Positions 42,552 to 45,920 of a stretch of 45,920 bases of DNA are shown piece by piece. Where the stretch lies: NCBI GenBank assembly GCA_015039365.1, contig WION01000420.1, positions 1 to 45,920 on the forward strand, in the 5' to 3' direction. The notes under the pieces were generated by a model. It ran no database searches and had not been told where the DNA came from. It saw only the letters and a list, made by a program, of their open reading frames with translations. Position numbers and translations under genes: made by a program. Every line of letters starts with the position of its first letter. The stretch's first letter is position 1. Source of the stretch: Amanita rubescens (taxonomy: Eukaryota; Basidiomycota; Agaricomycetes; Agaricales; Amanitaceae).

Positions 42552-45500
42552 TTAGAACACAGGGCAGCCTATAGCCTTCACTACTGGATCGGCTGTTGAA
42601 CCCATATACTCCGTCACTTTATCCCACCGCAAAATAGCCACATCATCCTCCCCATTGAAATGCTGCCGAGCCTTTTCATCGTTAGGGGTTGCAATGACAC
42701 GAAGGAATCTGGGGGTCTGTCGGGTTGAGTGTGAAGCAGATTTCTGCGAGGCTTGGGTGCTGCTGCTGCGATACTGGCCGCGATAAGTCTCAGCTACTTT
42801 TGGTGCATCTCCTCCTTTCCCAAGGATCGTCTCCAACGTCCTCTTCAGATCATTTTCGAGATTCGGGAAAGACACTGGCGCATATTGACCCTGTTTCCCG
42901 TCGGCCTATAAACATCAAAACGAGGGTAGAGGCTGACGGGGATTACAAAGTATGATACCTACCACCACCGTGTAGAACAATTCAGGTGTAACAGAATCGA
43001 GGGCCTTTTTCCAGATCGTGGCAATGAGTTCCGGTGTAAGTTTTGATTGAATTACAGTAAGAATCAGCTCTCTTGTCTCTGGGTTTTGAAGGACACACAA
43101 CAAGTCACCACCCATGTGGGTGTCCGGAAAAAGAAAAACCTTTCCATCCGGATCTTCCAAAAATTTGAGAACGTCTGTGGGCGATTGAGCCTTGAGGCCC
43201 AAGCGATCGGAACTGCCTTCATTCCATGATACTGGGCGGCTCTGCATTACATTACCAGCGACACGCTTCAGGGAGACTAAGGTAAACTTCATCGACCCTA
43301 ATTTCTCGCCGCAGTGGAAGACGTCTGCAAGACGACTAGACTTCCCCCAAAATTTTCCATGAGCACGAGAAGCAAAGCCGCTTCAAGCACAAATCCGAGT
43401 GACGAATGGTTGACAGCAGTGCGAAATGACCTAATCATCCAGTTCTTCCTCGACGTCCATTTATGCTTTTCGAAAAGCGACCTGAGGGAGAGAACTACCA
43501 ATGGTTCGGAAATGTATACAGGAAGGTTTATGTCACCTTCCAATGCGCGAGTGCGCGACATCTTATCAAGAAACCTACACCCAGCGCAACCATTTCATGC
43601 ATTTTGTCTTCAATGGGAATGGACGTAAGTTCACTTCCTAACGTCCACCGCATAAAAGCGTCAGTTAGGCAATGTATCAATTCCATTCCTATCAAATACG
43701 CGGTCGGTCCACGAATCAGTGAAAGAGATACTACACTGACCATTTGATAATCCTTCTTTGAAAAGGCGCTCCAATTCAGTAAGTGGTTGATACTTTTTGA
43801 TCTTTTTGTCCAAATCGGGCGAAATAGGTGGTTCACCAGCCTCCAGTTCGATTGCATCGGTAATTTTGAATCCAGTCAAGCGTTCAGCGAACGAGGTGAG
43901 GACACGGTGTCGCGGGACATCTTCCGAGTGGAGAAAAATCTCAATAAGGCTCGCCGTCAGGCGGTAACTATAATCAACGACGAGAAAGAATCTTGTAGCG
44001 CCAAATAATAGACATACCGGCCAGAAAACCAGGACTTCATGCGCTCCAACAATCGCCGATCTGAGACGTTATCCTTGGAGAGATTGAGGTACCGAGAAAT
44101 ATAGACCTCTTGAGAAGAATCCTCACTCGTGAAACACCCAACATTAGTGAAGACTCCCTGGCTTTCGTTTGTCACCTCTTTTGCGGCACGAGAACACACC
44201 GCATGTTTCACCATTTCCATCGACAGGCCAGTTCCCGAAAGAATAATTCTCTTGAAGATCTGAGAGGACTGAAAGAAGCTAACCATTTCACGAAGAATGG
44301 GGCGCCGTTCGGTCCCCGACGCAGAGCGAAAGAAGTTTAGATACTCGGCAGCCACCTGTGCCTCATCGATCACGACAAATAGACGTGTATCACTTTCCAT
44401 AGAAAATAGATAGTTCTCGACGTTCCTCATTGAAGAGCGAGTAATATCACGCATAATATCAGTCGTAGCATACCGAATGCTCCGAAGTACTTTGACAAAG
44501 AGGTCTTTATCGTCATGCACTAAATGGGGAGGCAAAACTTGAGCAAAGACCCATCGCCGTCGAGCCACCGTGACATCCGTGTTAACAGGAAGGCGTTGCA
44601 CAAGTTGCTTCAGGATAAAGATACGCGCACACAACAACATTTCAAAGGCGCGGTGAGCAACAGGACCGTTACTGGCAAGGTCCGGGGATTTTGTGCTCCA
44701 AGTACTCATAGATTGCAATATTTCAGTCGCTTCCATGAAGTCGTTGGATCCAGATGCCATTCCTATCATACTCCTGCACGAAATATAAAGGCCCCAATGA
44801 GAGCAAAGACCGTCAAGCGAAAGCCGTGTTTTACCCGAGCCAGAGACGCTAAATAGATGGCTAGAAAGAGCAAGATCAGAATTAATCATTTTCACAATTA
44901 TCCCAGCACCACGAACACTATATCACATGAATCATCTATACCGCGCTCAAACAACTCTTTGATTCGTTCCTGATGTGTATGCTTGCCGAGATCGTGGATG
45001 AGAAGAATTGGGCGATGGGGCAGATTCACCCTGAACTTTTTGAGTTTGTCCTCAGGTTGGATCGAGTCGAGATGTCCGTCCAACTTCCCAGTAGCCAAGT
45101 ATTCGATATACTCCTCAAAGCCTTCAAATGCTTTGGTCATGCTCTCTTCCGTCTGTTGGCGGGTGAGGCGCGGGGGTGAAGCTAAAAACTGTTCACAAAG
45201 CCGTCCACATTTGAAGGTACACCACCTACGTTTTTCAACCGTTCCTGCTTGTATCTTAGGAGGTGGTGTGTGTGGCGGTGAATTATCGAGACGAGGTCGT
45301 TTAAGAGGACGCTCTGATGATGTTGGAGAACACGTACGCGAGCAGGAGAATGTGTGAGAGGCAGGATAGAAGGCAGAGGGAGAGTTCATGGCAGCCAGCG
45401 TGATAAGATATTCATATTTAGGCGGCGTTGGGATAGGCGGCCGTCATTCGGTATATATTAGACGCGGAAGATGAAGGACGATCCGGGAAGAAGGGTCAGG

Positions 45501-45920
45501 ATCGGGAAGAAGGAAAAAGGACGATGAGATGAGGTGATGAGGGTGAGAACGCGCGTGAGGAGGCGGAATTAGAAGGTAAACGGACGGTAGGAATGAGCGG
45601 TTGAGATGGATGGATGAGGGGTGGCACAAGACATGTAGGATTCGAAACCAAGGATTGAAGATGGCACAAAAGAGCAACGAATCAGCAAACGAGACAGTTT
45701 TTTCGTAATCTTCAGCCGTGGAGAACTAATCCCACTCACCAATGGCCGGGGCCTTTACAATTATGTGGATTTCGCCTTTGGGAGGCGGCATTGAAAAAAA
45801 TTCGATGACGCTGTGGGTGGACTTTAATTTGTCCGCAAAGTCCAAAAGACCATGTCCCAGGAACCCGATACGTGCAGCCAGAGTTTCTTCTGGATCCGCA
45901 GGCATAGAGTCCTTTGGCTA
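42552..45920 (-). CDS. Crinkler-like protein: ubiquitin-like header, P-loop NTPase and PD-(D/E)XK-type nuclease; 5' end beyond the window
   Basis: Crinkler-type proteins couple a ubiquitin-like header to NTPase and nuclease modules and are linked to nuclear conflict and host interaction; the role in a basidiomycete is unknown. The exon at 45740-45920 reads SVIEFFSMPPPKGEIHIIVKAPAI, the typical end of the Crinkler header. After a long intron comes a basic linker (RPLKRPRLDN), then RPILLIHDLGKHTHQERIKELF. Walker A is VSGSGKTRLSLDGLCSHWGLY (about 44,800-44,850), Walker B FVVIDEAQVA (44,355-44,385), and ILSGTGLSMEMV follows. A helical region and nuclease part close the protein: SSLGFVLEAA, FLFPDTHMGGDLLCVLQ, LTVIQSKL (43,040-43,140), the D...QxK core. 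It stops at 42552. Frame transitions near 44,890, 43,590 and 43,380 are not explained by clear introns, so the gene may be decaying. Confidence 0.72.
45311..45739 (-). other. Unusually long intron, or alternative promoter, between Crinkler header and NTPase
   Basis: The header exon ends with a perfect donor (ATTG|GTGAGT at 45739). The best phase-matching acceptor (ATCATCAG|AGCGTCC) is near 45,311, leaving a 429-nt intron while other introns here are about 50 nt. The stretch contains TATATA at about 45,453-45,458 and an ATG at 45389 that opens the frame into the NTPase part, so a header-less protein could be started from within. Confidence 0.45.

Overview
The window looks like nuclear DNA of a filamentous basidiomycete, most likely an Agaricomycete. 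Genes are broken by many ~45-60 nt GT-AG introns. The gene set fits this group: a proline-rich type I metacaspase, F-box/LRR proteins, an OPT transporter, SARAF, a SUN protein, a DUF6914-like protein, an NB-ARC/TPR STAND protein and a Crinkler-type NTPase-nuclease. No species is claimed.

Layout. 1-12.8 kb: a metacaspase whose 5' end lies off the window, an F-box gene, a decayed beta-trefoil-like gene (minus), relics of AIG2-like and F-box genes, a coiled-coil protein, a metacaspase relic, an intact AIG2/GGCT-like gene and a membrane-anchored Ppn2-like metallophosphatase. 13-19.1 kb, minus strand: a secreted GH3 beta-glucosidase and cytosolic methionyl-tRNA synthetase. 18.7-28.7 kb: a direct tandem duplication of [MetRS 5' end - OPT transporter - SARAF - gag-like gene]. 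The left copy is damaged by deletions, a frameshift and a foldback MITE. The right copy carries the readable OPT, SARAF and gag-like genes but only a start-less MetRS stub. 29.5-34.2 kb: a DUF6914-like gene (minus), a non-LTR RNase H relic, a small hypothetical gene and a relic of the SUN gene 5' end. 34.2-38.4 kb: a visibly AT-richer island with an NB-ARC/TPR gene (minus) broken by two non-autonomous DNA transposons. 38.9-42.1 kb: an intact SUN-domain gene. 42.5 kb to the end: a Crinkler-like gene on the minus strand (ubiquitin-like header, P-loop NTPase, PD-(D/E)XK-like nuclease) whose 5' end lies beyond the window.

The main theme is repeated local duplication followed by asymmetric decay. 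Metacaspase, AIG2, F-box, SUN, MetRS, OPT, SARAF and the gag-like gene each have a second, broken or partial copy here. Tandem duplication also appears at exon scale, in the metacaspase proline-rich mini-exons and a GH3 exon-plus-intron unit. The housekeeping genes (MetRS, SUN, phosphatase) are not functionally linked to each other. The accessory part (NB-ARC/TPR, Crinkler-like NTPase-nuclease, MITEs, gag-like gene) resembles a fast-evolving conflict or defence neighbourhood. All gene models were spliced by eye from GT-AG sites and family similarity, with no database search.
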